The notes under the pieces are model-generated. The model worked only from the letters and a program-made list of their open reading frames with translations, made no database searches and was not told the DNA's origin. A DNA stretch of 64,000 nucleotides, taken from positions 2,604,001 through 2,668,000 of the forward strand of contig JYIP02000006.1 in NCBI GenBank assembly GCA_001051155.2, read 5' to 3'. This DNA comes from Chrysoporthe austroafricana. Lineage: Eukaryota > Ascomycota > Sordariomycetes > Diaporthales > Cryphonectriaceae. A program made the position numbers and the translations under genes. Shown piece by piece: positions 24,416 to 36,054 of this stretch (positions are counted from its first letter, which is position 1; every line of letters begins with the position of its first letter).

Positions 24416-25230
24416 ATATAATACCGGCGAGGAAACGAGACGTCTGCCGTCGTTATCACGTGTTCGGGTCTAAATTAAGCATGGAGTTTGGCGTTTGAAC
24501 ATGGCTGTGCTCAGCCGTTCTGTGATTTTGGATGCCGAGGTGGCGATTACAAAAGGCCACAGTGTGTATATACGTATCAAGTACTATTTAATGATGACAC
24601 AGAATCATGCCCACCCCTAACCGCCCGGGACCCTGGATATGAACGTCGCTCATCGGCCATCGGCCCTTGTTCCCTGCATGAGTTCTCGAGCAAGACGAGG
24701 AGGGACAGAGGCTTTGACCGGAGAACTAGCGGATTACCCGTAGAGCGCGTACCTACGTCGATACGTACGACAAAGTATGTGGCAATCTCCTGGTGGCTTC
24801 TACCTCTATCTAGATCGGGGTTTCGACCGCAAATTGAGCAAAATAGAGAGGTAAGGAGGTGGTTTCGACCTGGATGCTGATTCCTCACCTATCAAATCTT
24901 TGTTATAGATCAAGAAGTTAATTACGAACGTCCATGTAGAGTGATAGAAAGCTATGGACGTTGCTTGTGTTTCCAGCAGTGGTAGTAGCCTCGGTGGTCT
25001 AGTGGTATGATTTCCCTTGATGGTACTTCGACACGTGGGATTCGACGAATGCCATTTCTAATTGTTTATACTGACCAATCCCTCCTCAAAACACTTTGTC
25101 AGAACATAGCGAATAGTCACGATACTTCGTGCCGGATGGCACCTGGAAAATTGCATCCGATGCCATCCTCCGCTGTTGGAAGGATTATAGAAATATATAC
25201 TAATATGTTTTCGTCCTAATAAGATATGTA
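24416..25230. other. Intergenic, AT-richer, with tRNA-like remnant
   Basis: About 815 bp between the surface-protein gene and the tRNA-Pro gene. Apart from the decayed tRNA 5' half at 24988-25015, I see nothing recognisable. Confidence 0.5.
24988..25015 (+). pseudogene. Decayed tRNA-Pro 5' half
   Basis: The sequence GCCTCGGTGGTCTAGTGG plus the following TATGATT copies the acceptor-stem strand and D-arm (A box) of the intact tRNA-Pro at 25231, with one mismatch in the first 25 bases. After that the similarity stops: no matching anticodon stem, T arm or 3' acceptor strand follows. It is either a truncated duplication or a mutated tRNA gene. The A box may still be readable by TFIIIC, but there is no proper B box. 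Confidence 0.6.
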
Positions 25231-25316
25231 GCCTCGATGGTCTAGTGGTATGATTCCTGCTTTGGGATTCCGTCTTACATTGCAGGAGGTCTCCGGTTCA
25301 ATCCCGGATCGAGGCC
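25231..25316 (+). tRNA. tRNA-Pro (anticodon TGG) with 14-nt intron
   Basis: The acceptor stem GCCTCGA (25231-25237) pairs perfectly with TCGAGGC (25309-25315), with discriminator C at 25316. The A-box region is TGGTCTAGTGG. The anticodon stem CCTGC/GCAGG (25256-25260 and 25282-25286) encloses the loop TTTGGG...T, giving anticodon TGG (25263-25265). A 14-nt intron (25267-25280) sits after position 37, the canonical place. The T arm is TCCGG-TTCAATC-CCGGA (25292-25308). The mature length is 72 nt, and a T6 Pol III stop follows directly. Confidence 0.95.
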
Positions 25317-25322
25317 TTTTTT
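25317..25322 (+). terminator. Pol III terminator of tRNA-Pro
   Basis: A run of six T immediately after the discriminator base of the tRNA, the standard RNA polymerase III stop. Confidence 0.85.
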
Positions 25323-25888
25323 GCTGAATTTTTACTTCCTCTTTGCCGATGTCGAGTATCATCTACAAGTTTAGTAACCGGAATGAATTGTTACTTATTT
25401 GTGAGATACCCTAGCCTACCTTTTCTTTTTCACAACCTGTCTCCGGTGATTTTTCTTTCAATTTTGCCCTAGTGTAGATGTTGGTGGGGGAAGGATTTGG
25501 CGGGCATACTCGGCAAGTACTCTGCTATAAAACCCAAACACCAGAATTCATTTCCTACCCTCACAGCAATTTATTCCAATGTATGTTAGCTCACAGTGGG
25601 CTTATAACTTACTTGCGGCCTTTACTTTCCCTTTTCCCTCCTTTTTTTTTTTTTTCTTCTTTTCATGCCCTTGGAAGTGGTCATTGTAGCCCTCGAGGCG
25701 TTGGCGTCTTATCGATTGGACATGCCTGCCCGCAGCAACCGCCCAAGCTGAAGGCGGACTAGCGTAGAGGCACTTGGCAATTCCCCACACCAAAAAATTT
25801 GGGAAGCTTCATCAACCTCGACCGAGCGAGTCCAACCATCAACTTGTGCAGACCACTACATCACCTCAATTCAACCTCACCAGCCAAG
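25323..25888. other. Intergenic: CBF5 promoter region
   Basis: 566 bp. It holds a long pyrimidine tract (T-runs at about 25645-25670) and a CTTATCGAT element at 25708-25716, listed separately. Confidence 0.5.
25708..25716 (+). promoter_or_regulatory. CTTATCGAT element upstream of CBF5
   Basis: CTTATCGAT followed by TG, about 175 bp upstream of the CBF5 ATG. It matches eight or nine bases of the palindrome seen upstream of RFC4, the 41590-42213 gene and SEC59. Its role as a regulatory site is inferred only from this recurrence. Confidence 0.35.
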
Positions 25889-27429
25889 ATGGCCGACGAG
25901 AAGCACATCATCGTACCACAGGCCACAACGCCAGCCGCTGATACGAGCGACTGGCCACTATTGCTGAAGAATTATGACAAACGTACGTACCGTTCATCTG
26001 CATAGATGCGGCCTCAGACGGATTGCCTTGACTGACGCGACGCCTTCGCAGTGCTCGTGAGAACAGGTCATTTCACGCCAATTCCCCATGGCTGCAAGCC
26101 TCACATGCGAGACATCAAGAGTTATGTCTCGTCGGGTGTCATCAACCTCGACAAGCCCTCGAACCCCTCCTCCCACGAAGTCGTCGCCTGGGTGAAGCGC
26201 ATGCTTCGCACAGAGAAGACCGGCCACAGTGGCACCCTCGACCCCAAAGTCACTGGTTGTCTCATTGTCTGCATCGACCGGGCCACGCGACTCGTTAAGT
26301 CCCAACAGGGTGCCGGAAAGGAGTACGTCGCGGTGGTGCGATTCCACGACAAGGTCCCCGGCGGCGAGGCCGAGTTCGCCCGCGTCCTCGAGCAGCTTAC
26401 CGGTTCCTTGTTCCAGCGACCTCCGTTGATCTCTGCCGTCAAGCGACAGCTGCGTATCCGTACCATCTACGAGTCCAAGCTCATCGAGTTCGACAATGAC
26501 CGCCACCTCGGTGTCTTCTGGGTCAGCTGTGAGGCCGGCACCTACATCCGGACGCTCTGCGTGCACATGGGGCTGCTCCTCGGCGTGGGAGCGCACATGC
26601 AAGAGCTGCGGCGTGTGCGCTCTGGTGCCATGGACGAGACGAAGGATCTGGTCACGTTGCATGATGTTCTTGATGCCCAGTGGCAATACGGTGAGTCCCA
26701 CTTTTGTTGTGGTCCGAGCGGCGTTGGAATCGACTAATTGACCGGGCTACAGACAACAACCGTGATGAGACCTACCTACGACAAGTGATTCAGCCCCTTG
26801 AGACCCTACTGGTTGGATACAAGCGACTTGTCGTTAAGGACAGTGCAGTGAACGCCATAACCTATGGTGCGAAGTTGATGTTGCCTGGCCTGTTGCGATA
26901 CGAGTCCAACATTGAACAGCATGAGGAGTGCGTCCTGATCACGACCAAGGGCGAGGCCATCGCCATCGGTATTGCGATGATGTCCGCCGTCGAGATGACC
27001 ACCTGCGACCACGGCGTCGTTGCCAAGGTCAAGCGGTGTATCATGGAGCGCGACTTGTACCCCAGGAGATGGGGTCTCGGCCCAACCGCCGCAGAGAAAA
27101 AGAAGCTGAAGGCCGATGGCAAGCTTGACAAGTACGGCAGACCCAATGAGGCTACGCCCGCCAAGTGGACGGAATCGTACACAGACTACAGCGCCGCCGA
27201 GGCCCAGGCCACCCCTGCCAAGCCCTCGGAGGCTGCGTCCTCAGAGCTCCCCAAGGCCATCGCGCCACCGGCCGTTGTTCCTCTCGACCCCGAGACGCCC
27301 AAGGATGGTGAGGGCAAGAAGCGGAAGAAGCACGAGGGCGAGACCCCAGAGGAGAAGGCGGAGCGCAAGCGGAGAAAGGCAGAGAAGAAGGCCAAGAAGG
27401 CTTCCAAGGAGGCGGATGATAGCGACTAG
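25889..27429 (+). CDS. H/ACA snoRNP pseudouridine synthase Cbf5 (dyskerin), 3 exons
   Basis: Model: join(25889..25982, 26052..26690, 26753..27429), 469 aa (yeast Cbf5 is 483); introns are 69 and 62 nt. It has the dyskerin-like N-terminus ([19 protein letters not shown]), then the TruB catalytic core with [12 protein letters not shown], where D95 is the catalytic Asp. A second core motif is [15 protein letters not shown]. The PUA domain follows ([20 protein letters not shown] ... [18 protein letters not shown]). The tail has lysine-rich KKRKK/KKAKK repeats typical of Cbf5. It isomerises U to pseudouridine in rRNA and snRNA, guided by H/ACA RNAs, in the nucleolus. The start at MADEKH is chosen over an in-frame upstream ATG at 25799 because it fits the family N-terminus. 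Confidence 0.97.
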
Positions 27430-30400
27430 GTTCTATTGGCTGCTTGGTTGGCGTTGGGGGCTTATCACCAAAAAATGGCGTTCAGGGTGGGAGGATTCAG
27501 TTGCTTGCTGAAGGTGGGGGGGGGTGGTTTTTCCATAGCCGGTAATACCACAGAAGATTATCTCAAAACAGGCTATCCCACAGGAGGACACGGCGCGCTG
27601 CGTCTGAGGCAATGATAATTAAAGGACAGGAAACGCCGATGACAAACATCCACTCGATGCTGTGCCAATGTGTCGGTGGGAGTCATATGTGCCCCATCAG
27701 AGCAGGCGCACTACGACGAGCTCGCTAGAATGATGGGGAAACCCGCCGCTACGAGAGAACGACTCGGGGTCTTCACGGTCTTCAGGCGCCGTTCAGTATC
27801 TCAGTCGAAACTTGCACAGATACGGTGCTTACCGTTCACGCGCCCCGAGAAATGGAGGAAGCAATCTTGCTGCGCGACCATGTTGGACTGCCATGGCTTG
27901 TAAGCGACCTGAGTGGTGGAAGCAGATTCGAGGTGCAGCAAACAGTAACGCACCCAGAAGCGTACGTCATCGCAGCGAACATCAAACCGACGGTTGAGGT
28001 GTCGAAGCTAGGAGCAAGAGGAAAGGAGCGGTTGGGTCCCCCCCGTTTTGTTTCCTCCCAAACCTACCCTCATGCTATCCTAACCCTCCAAACCTCTTTG
28101 CAACTCAAGCTGTCGATCTTCTTTAGCTCCGAAAGCCTCCTGCAAGGGTGCCGTAGGACACAGGGTGGAACTAGCGATGTATAGAGAAAGATCGCTATAG
28201 CACATCATCTTGGGAGGATCCGACGATCAACGAAAACCAAGACTGGCGCTTCGAACAGCAGCAGCACTTGCTCCGCTAGTGGGCGAGGCGACAATACATC
28301 GCTCGTTATCTGGACGGGCACATCTTCAGCGCCCTTCCTGAGCGTATTTGCAGCAAGGTTAGAAGGGAGAAACCGCGCAAGTCCGTCATGGCGAGACCGA
28401 GGAAGACAGGACCAGGAGATCGGAGTCGGTGGACGAGAGGGGTCTAAGATCGCCAGGCTGGCCCGGTCTGAGCCCGTTCGACCTCGCCTATCTCTGCTGT
28501 GTGACGGCGCGTATCTCTGTGGGATGGCGGGGGGGCATGCAACATGGTACGATTAACGTGGTGGCCCATGTTGACGTAGAACACATGTGGGACTGGGCTG
28601 CCGTGACAGCGGTAGGATCCAGATGTGTGCCTGGGGGGTAGCGGGAGGGCGGGCCCCCGCGCGGAGTCTCTCTCCCGGGTTTCGGTGTGCTGCTGCGTGA
28701 GCGAGGCAGGGTGATCATCGTGAGCAGGCCAGCATCTCGAGCCGTGATGCCGGTTCACGCCACACCTTGCTGCGGCTCTGCTTCAGAATTCCCCTGCTTG
28801 CTGCGGGCGGCCAGGCGCGCAGCGTGCGAGGCGGCCCAGCCTCGGCATCTGAAAAATAAACTTTGCCTTGTCAGCTTCAGGGCGAGGCGAGGAGGGCCAC
28901 GGATTATGCCGAGAGGGACCAGGCAGGGAAACAAACTTAACGTGGCTATTCGGCACGCGGCTGAGGCACGACAACTCTGTTCTGAAGGAGCTGGTGGTCG
29001 AAGAGTTAGGCCCGCGGGTTTGCTCACGCAAAAAAGAGAAAAGTCTTGCTAGCATCTACAAAGGCCTAAAAGCCATCTATTGTTGCATCGCAGGCTGGGT
29101 CGATGACGTCGTGAGGCTCAACCCGACGAGGTTAGGTTCTGCCATTTGAAGGCTACAAGCGTAGTTGAAATTCAAGAGTAAGACAATGTTTCTCCCCTCG
29201 GCAATTTTGAGAGGCGAGGACAGCCACTAGCATGTGGACAACCCGGTTTCTGGCCTGGTGGGGTGAAGATCACTAACACGGTAGAGGTTAGAGATCGCGC
29301 GCGCCGCGTGGCGCAATAGAGATGTGTTATCGTATATGATAGACGATATGATCGACGGCGCTGTAGCACCTGGTATCAAGACTGTTTTGTATCGAGAGAT
29401 GTGGAGACCCTTGACCGCCTGTAGAAACTCTTGGGCTATTCGGATAATAAATCGACTGTTATAGGGAAGACAGAAGAAGAGGGCCAGGGGGGAGAGTGGA
29501 CAATAAGTAAGAGAAGAGGAACCAGAGAGAGTATCGTACGTTAAATTTATGGTGAGAAACTCGGCAGCCCAGACGGGCTCGGCAGGGGGGACGAAGCGGC
29601 TCTGTCGGCTCCTCAGCACCTTGCTTGGTATGGCCTCAACTCAATGCCGGCTGTCTTAGTAACTGTCTCAAAGACAACACATTCGATTCTAGAACAGCGT
29701 CCCGTCACCCGTCACCTAATAATGCATGCATGCTTGGAAGTGTCGCGCCGATACCCACGACCTCTTGTTCCCTGGCGCTCATGCTGACGACCTGGACCGG
29801 AGGAGGCAGCACCTGCTCCTTTTTGCCCAGACGGTCACGTCAGCATGTCGCCTGCGATACTGCTAAAAAAGGAAACATGAATTCAATGGCATGAGGACTT
29901 CATTACTGTGGCAGAGCATCGCCTCAGGGACCGATCCGCCCGCCTCCACAGCTTGCATGGCCGACGGGGAGTTGGATGGGCTGGCGGAGATGAGGTGCCG
30001 GCATGTGGACCGTGTCCAAGGTCCAATCCGCTCCGGCCCCGAGCAGAAGTTCAGATCAACTAAGTCCCGATACAACGTAAATGTCGGGCTGGGGACCCTG
30101 GCGCTTTTACCTCTACCATGCATCCTGTGGACCCCCCACCCATGTGTCGCAACGACAAGGTCTGGAACGGGACGAACAACAGGACTGGACCTCCGGTATG
30201 CATGCCGCGTATGACGATAGGTCTGGGAGGCAGCTCGGAAAGGGCACGAAGGTTGACTTGATACGGGCCGTGCGTTCATCTCTAGTTTCCCTGTGGTGAG
30301 CAATTTGTCTTATTTGGGTTTTAAAGCAGCGTGATCTGAGCGGCAGGGGAGGATGCCGTTTCGATGGCGGCTGCTCAAGCAGTCGCGCTCCTTAGGTACT

Positions 30401-30737
30401 ACTCCCGTTCTGCCTTGTGTGTATATAATCTGGAGGGCAAGCGCCCCCTCGTGGCCTGTATTGGCCGCTCTTGTGGTTGAGATAGACGGAAAGACAAGGT
30501 CCCTCCTTAGTTCGGAAAGAGAAAGTCGAGGGTGTCGACACCTTGACCACAGCCCCCCATCTCGAGGTGGCCTATTTGCTCATCCCCCAGCATCCTCATG
30601 CTCACAATCTAAACTCTCTATTTACTCTCTTTTTGGTGCTTTGACCCTCTTTGGAATACCTATAAAAGTATCACCTTCTTTTACTGTATGACGCCGCCTA
30701 TAATATCTCATCAACACCAACCACTTAACCGGCGGCC
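27430..30737. other. Long intergenic region, no gene recognised
   Basis: 3.3 kb with no intact gene. A few frames look slightly protein-like (27670-27900 and 27825-28184, in different frames), but they carry no recognisable motif and no consistent splice joining. No tRNA, 5S rRNA or transposon terminus was seen. The last part must include the GH43 promoter, with TATA-like TATAAAAG at about 30661. Confidence 0.45.
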
Positions 30738-31784
30738 ATGAGGTCTCTATCTCATATTCTCACCAGGACTGGTCTGGTCAGCCTGTCACTGCTCGGGAGC
30801 GGACATGCTGCGCCAAAGATGAGCTTGGATGACGTCCGCGGAGCCTTCATATGGGACGAGGATGTCAACCAGGCGAAGACACCAGCGATATTACAGGATT
30901 TCCCGGACCCATCCATCCTCGAGGGGCCCGATCAGTGGTATGCATTCGCAACCGCAAGTGAGGACAAGCGGGTGCAGTACGCCACAGCACCAGATCCTTC
31001 CGGCCCATGGACATACGTGGACGAGGACCTCCTCCCATCACCTGGGTCCTGGACGGACGGCGTGGACATCTGGGCCCCAGACGTCAGGATGGTGGACGAC
31101 GGAACCTACGTAATGTACTACACAGGGGCGCTGGCAAACAACACAGCGATACACTGCCTCGGAGTCGCGACATCAGATAATATCGACGGGCCGTACTCGG
31201 TTAGCGACGAGTACTGGCACTGCGACGAAGACCAGGGCGGCTCCATCGACTCGTCTGGCTTCGTGGACACCGACGGAACCCGGTACGTGGCGTGGAAGAT
31301 CGACGGGAATTCTGAAGGGAACGGAGGCTCCTGCGATAATACCGTGGCGCCCATCAAGAGCACACCGATTATGCTTCAGCAGGTCCAAGGCGACGGGACG
31401 ACCAAGGTTGGCGACCCGGTGCAGATCCTGGATCGAATTGATAGCGACGGTCCCCTGGTGGAGGCGCCAAATATTGTCCTGTCCAGCAGCGGCAAATACA
31501 TCCTCTTCTACAGCAGCCACTGTTTTACCTCGACGCAGTACAATGTTCTGTACGCGACGGCCGATGCCGTCACGGGCCCATACACTCGAGCCTCAGAGGC
31601 ATTCCTCGAAACTAGCATGTTTAATTTGACTTCGCCAGGCGGTGGAACAAGCACTGTGGGCCAGTCCAGCACGACCATGGTGTTCCACGCGAACTGCCCG
31701 ATAGAGGTGGGAGGATCGAACCGGTGCATGTTCGTGTCTAACTTCACCGAGACCGGAACGAACGTCTTGGCCAACCGCCGGTGA
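30738..31784 (+). CDS. Secreted GH43 family glycosidase (arabinanase/xylosidase type)
   Basis: Single exon, 348 aa. A signal peptide ends near SGHAAP (about residue 25). The five-bladed propeller of GH43 is indicated by the three expected acidic positions: D57 in DFPDPSIL (general base), D171 in SIDSSGFVDTDG (pKa modulator) and E242 in LVEAPNI (general acid). WAPDVRMVDDGTYVMYYTG is a family-typical blade-2 motif. Substrates are plant arabinan, arabinoxylan or related polymers outside the cell; the exact specificity cannot be read. Several N-glycosylation sequons are present. No carbohydrate-binding module or GPI signal is seen. Confidence 0.88.
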   Translation: MRSLSHILTRTGLVSLSLLGSGHAAPKMSLDDVRGAFIWDEDVNQAKTPAILQDFPDPSILEGPDQWYAFATASEDKRVQYATAPDPSGPWTYVDEDLLPSPGSWTDGVDIWAPDVRMVDDGTYVMYYTGALANNTAIHCLGVATSDNIDGPYSVSDEYWHCDEDQGGSIDSSGFVDTDGTRYVAWKIDGNSEGNGGSCDNTVAPIKSTPIMLQQVQGDGTTKVGDPVQILDRIDSDGPLVEAPNIVLSSSGKYILFYSSHCFTSTQYNVLYATADAVTGPYTRASEAFLETSMFNLTSPGGGTSTVGQSSTTMVFHANCPIEVGGSNRCMFVSNFTETGTNVLANRR

Positions 31785-33633
31785 CGTGGTTGGCGACTCG
31801 ACTTTTCTCATTGGTTTGGGTCGGCACCAGGAACCATGGCATGCTAGACACAAGGGGATGGATTCCCGGGCGAGCCAAGGCGTTCTGACAATAGGTGACG
31901 ACGGCGTTGTTTGGAGTATCAGGATCTGTTTTGCCCGGCTGGCCGCTTCCAGGCAGGGGCACCCCCCAGGCATAGAAGGTGTCTGGTGAAGGTCGTTGGG
32001 TGGCACGCTCGGTTATGCGGGCCAGGAGTTGGATGTTTTGCCTCGGAAAGATATCATCGGACGAAACCCTATAGTCTGCTGTTTAATACTTTGGGATCAA
32101 GATACCATGCAGATCCTCATGAGTACTTAGAAGTATTAGCCCTCAGCCTGAGTAATCAACAGGGTCGAAAATCGACCACATTGATCATTTCAAAGCTGGC
32201 AGTCAGCTCGCTCGTATCCATGGAATCGCATGAAGATGACCGTGTCTTGTCTTCATGCGCGGACAGAGGTTCTAAAGATCCACCCCGGCTGGCTGTGAGC
32301 CGTCACCGACGTTGACGTCGGTCTGCGAGCGAGGACTGGCTCCATGAGAGCTCTGTTCGCGGGCGGATGATCTGCCGGCGCATTGGTCGAGAAATTCGGC
32401 ACCAGCTCCTGGAGCAAGATTCTGAAGGTGGTCAGGTTTGAGGACCTTGTGAAGGGCACGAACGGTAGCAAGAGTACCCGATCAATCATCAGACAAGTCT
32501 TGCGCAATCGTTTCTGAAGGTGGGTCTCTTGCGCCCCCCGACCCCCGACCCTGTCGCGCGGGGGTCTCGGAGAATACATCGTAGGGCTCAGTGAGTGGAG
32601 ACAGGGATGCTTTCAGCGCTGGGTACTGTAAGCGCCCCGGCTGTGGTTCTCAGGAGCAAGAGACGAGGGTAACGTAGGGTTGTCCTGTCTTGGCTGCTGA
32701 TGGCGGGACTGCCAACAACAGCATGCCGGCCTGCGCTTTCTGCTGGACACACACCGAGGGCATTATGCGCACATGGCGGCTCCTGGGTACAGTCTCATCA
32801 TCGATACCGGCGGTACCACGCTGCGCGCGTGCCTCTCGCGTGCGAATAGGATTGAGTGTGACATCACTCGACCCTTTCTGGACGCAGGTGACTGAAAAGC
32901 GACCAGGTCTGGTCCTCGGGTTCTCGATTCGGCCGTGAGGCGCTGTCGTCCTCCAGATCCGCTCTTGTAATTGGACTTGGACGGCGTGCCTGTCGTTGCA
33001 GGACAGGGCACCATTGCCTAACCGCCGGCGCGAAGACAGGTCCAATCACGACGCCTATCAACCACGTGCACTCGGCCCCTCCTGCAGTGACTGCAGGACC
33101 GCTCGACACACCGACCTGATCGAAGACGCCGACTCGTCCGATTCGGAATGAGACCCGAGATGTCGGTGTGGATTTGCGGGCTCACTAGCAGCTATCGGGA
33201 GGGTGTGAGCCCACGACTGGCTTGCGCCGGAGATCTTGCATCGGCGGCGGCTGGAGGCTTGTGATAGTGATATCTGCCGACATGAGCGGCGGCTTCGCGT
33301 GAGGGCTGGCGCCTCTGATGGGGTATTGTGCGACCTCATATTGCTCCTTTGAGCCCATGAGATGTTTTTCGTTTTCGTTCCGATTTGTCCTGGTTTTGAA
33401 GCTGTTGAAGAAAGCGGTCGATCCTGTGTTCTTTTTCATCCCCTTCTGGGCTCCATTTTCGCCCTCTACTTGTTTAATCGAGAGCATCTGTAAGAGCCTC
33501 CTGGTCGAGGACTTCAGTTGAGATCAGCTTCTTGCAAACAGTACATTCATTTCCCCAAGGGGACTTTCAGTCGGTCGCTGCTCTTCACGAACCTTCGCTC
33601 CAATCCTTTTATAACCAGATAAGACCATTTGAC
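31785..33633. other. Intergenic, nothing recognised
   Basis: About 1.85 kb between GH43 and the second surface-protein paralog. Only short overlapping open frames; no motif, RNA gene or repeat recognised. Confidence 0.5.
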
Positions 33634-35360
33634 ATGGCTATCCGTTCCTTGCGTTTCTTCCTCTTATTTTTACTTGCACGCCACACCGTGGCCATACAAG
33701 TGACACCAAATTCTCCTTGCTCCTCACAATGCCTAGATTCCTCGGACACCGTATCAGCAGATATCGTATGCGAAGACGCAGACTTCACGAGTACCACCAC
33801 TGGATCGAGATGGAAGGAGTGCATGAGCTGTCTGCAAAACAGCACATACTCAAAGGGGGATGAGAGCGACCAAGCGTGGTTCCTATGTGAGTCGGTGACG
33901 ACCATCCAATAGGCTGGGCCTCTTTGCGCTGACATCTCTCCAAGACAACCTGCGGTACAGCTTCGACTCCTGCGTCTTCGCCTATCCCAACGGGACTGGC
34001 TCAGGGTCAAATCCGTGCGAGACCTCCACGTCGTGTGGCGCCCTGAAGACGGCGCTGGAGTATGGCAGTCTAAACACTACCGACACGGGAACCGATGAGT
34101 TCGGCTACTGCGATGCGGATGGTGGTGCGGTGACGGGGCAGTACTATGATGCGTGCCTGGACTGTGTCAGCGACGCCGGTGATACCAATTACGTCGCGAA
34201 CGGTGCGTTCATTGGTCCCTTCCAGAACGATAGTCAGTGTAGACTGATGCCTTGTAGCTCTTGTGGCTCTAAAAGCAGGTTGTCTCCAGAAACCAGCCTC
34301 CACAGACCTCTTAGGCCTGAGTGCTTCCGTCTTCTCCACCAGCGTCATCCAGATCGTCGATCCCTCGACGCTGAATAAGTCGAGCAGCTCCTTGTCACTA
34401 AGCACAGCAGCCATTGGAGGCATAGCGGCTGGCGGGGCGGCAGTCTTGCTCCTGGTCGCCGTGATCATCTTCTTCCGATGCCGAAAGCGCAGGAACAGTT
34501 TAAGGAACGGACTGACTCCTCGCTGGGCGAGAGATAAGCGACGGTCGTCATTCTCCTTCAAATGTCGCAACATCCTGGCGTCGCCCCTGTCGCCGAAATT
34601 CTTTACCGATTTGCCGCTTGTGGAGGAGCAGCAGCAGCAACAGCAGCAGCCGCCGTATGGCTCGCTTGACGCGCAGATGTCTAGGACAACTCTGGACAGA
34701 CCTGCAGCTGAGGGACGATACTTCATCGAAACGAAGCCAAAACCTGAGCGACATCCGTATGAGACCTCTCTGGATGGATGGAAGGCCCAGAACATCACTT
34801 CTGTCCAGACGAGCAATACCATGGACCAGGCCTTTCCAATTTCCGATCAATGGAACAACTTTAATCGCGGGGAGAAGAGTCTGTCGAAGAAGGCCTTCAT
34901 GACCATCGACACCAGCGAGGCAAAGCTAGCCCCGCCCCCAGCGGCCCATCCTTCGCCGAAAGAAAATCACTTTGACATCTCGCCTTCCTCGACGCAGCAC
35001 AGCATCCGGCACTATGTTCCAGCAGAACACGGCTCACCCACCTTACAAGGTTCAAATCGCGGGGTTCAATCAAAGACCACTACCATAAGCAGCCAGGGCA
35101 GTGGCTACCCCAATAAGAGGAGTCCGATCTCATCATCGCCCTTGATGAAGTACCAGCCCCAGCAGCACGGCTGGCCGAGTGCGAGGGAGACCCAAGAGCC
35201 ATGGTTTCCCCCGCCACCGCCGCCGGGTCCGCCCCCGTCGTCGACAAAGTTTGCGCGCAAAGTGAGCCCGGGGACGATGAGGAGGGGGAAGAGGGAGAGC
35301 GGTAGTCCGGTGGAGAGTAGGCAGATCCAGACGTGGTTTCCTGCACCACCTCAGAGATAG
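33634..35360 (+). CDS. Cys-rich one-pass surface protein (paralog 2), 3 exons
   Basis: Model: join(33634..33886, 33945..34202, 34258..35360), 537 aa; introns are 58 and 55 nt. The signal peptide is about 1-20 (FFLLFLLARHTVA). The ectodomain matches paralog 1 in order: SPCSSQC; ADIVCEDADFTS (ADIVCQNSDFSS in paralog 1); a C-x-x-C element; WFLYNLRYSFDSC (WLLYNSRYTVSEC); YCDADG; CLDC; and AGCLQKP (VGCDQKP). One membrane helix lies at about 218-244 (GGIAAGGAAVLLLVAVIIFF), followed by RCRKRR. The cytosolic tail contains a run of Gln (CAG/CAA repeat, 34625-34650) and ends with a PPPPPPGPPP stretch. Neither intron lies at the place of paralog 1's intron. The ATG at 33634 is preferred over in-frame upstream codons because it starts the signal peptide. 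Confidence 0.85.
34625..34650 (+). repeat. CAG/CAA trinucleotide repeat coding poly-Gln
   Basis: Near-perfect CAG/CAA repeat within the cytosolic tail of paralog 2, giving a run of about seven glutamines. Such tracts are length-variable between strains. Confidence 0.7.
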
Positions 35361-36054
35361 TATCTAGATGTAACGTGTTGCTAGAAATGTTGTATAGATA
35401 ATGTATAGTAACGTATTATCAGACACTGTGCTCGCAACATGGAACGTGGTGATTGTGTATCGTTCTGCCTATTATTATAATGATGGTGAGGCGTTTATTG
35501 GTTGTGGAGAGTTGATGATGAGATGGTTATCTTTAATTGGAAGATGCCATGCTTACTTCCAGGAGGAACATGGCGTAGAGGATTGACTGATGCGTTTCAA
35601 CAAACGGGTGCCATATCATTGAGCTCGTTTTGCCAGTCAGGTCAGAAGCCTTGGATTATATCTTGACCGGGATGCCAAAACCTCGAGGATAGGAGATGCC
35701 GTGACACTAATTCGGAGGTCCAAGTATAGTGCCCACCGCGTCCGTGGGTAGTGATGTGATGCAGTGAGCATCTAGCTGCACAGTAGCGCATCTGCAGGTT
35801 CTGTAGGGATGCGGACGGGAGACCCCTGCCGATGCCCCCAGGCACTGCACCGCGCGACGCGCCTATCAGAAACGCTCTATTGAGAACTTCAGCACTGCGA
35901 TCCCGGCGCAACGAAGACGTCACTCCAAAATCTTCAGCGCGGCGCAACGATAACGGCAACGACACCACAATTTCTCAGAGGTTCAACGCTGCACTTCTCA
36001 GCTCCACAGAACAATCCACCTGGTCCTCGTAGGGAAACTATCCTCTGTCCAGAC
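35361..36054. other. Intergenic: HIS3 upstream region
   Basis: About 690 bp. I looked for a CPC1/Gcn4 site (TGASTCA) expected for an amino-acid gene and saw none. GACGTCA (35916-35922), a CRE-like sequence, lies about 135 bp before the HIS3 ATG. Confidence 0.4.

Noticed and set aside
25994..26701. 235-aa minus-strand frame opposite CBF5
   Set aside because: Lies wholly within CBF5 and is acidic/low-information; CBF5 itself is unambiguous.
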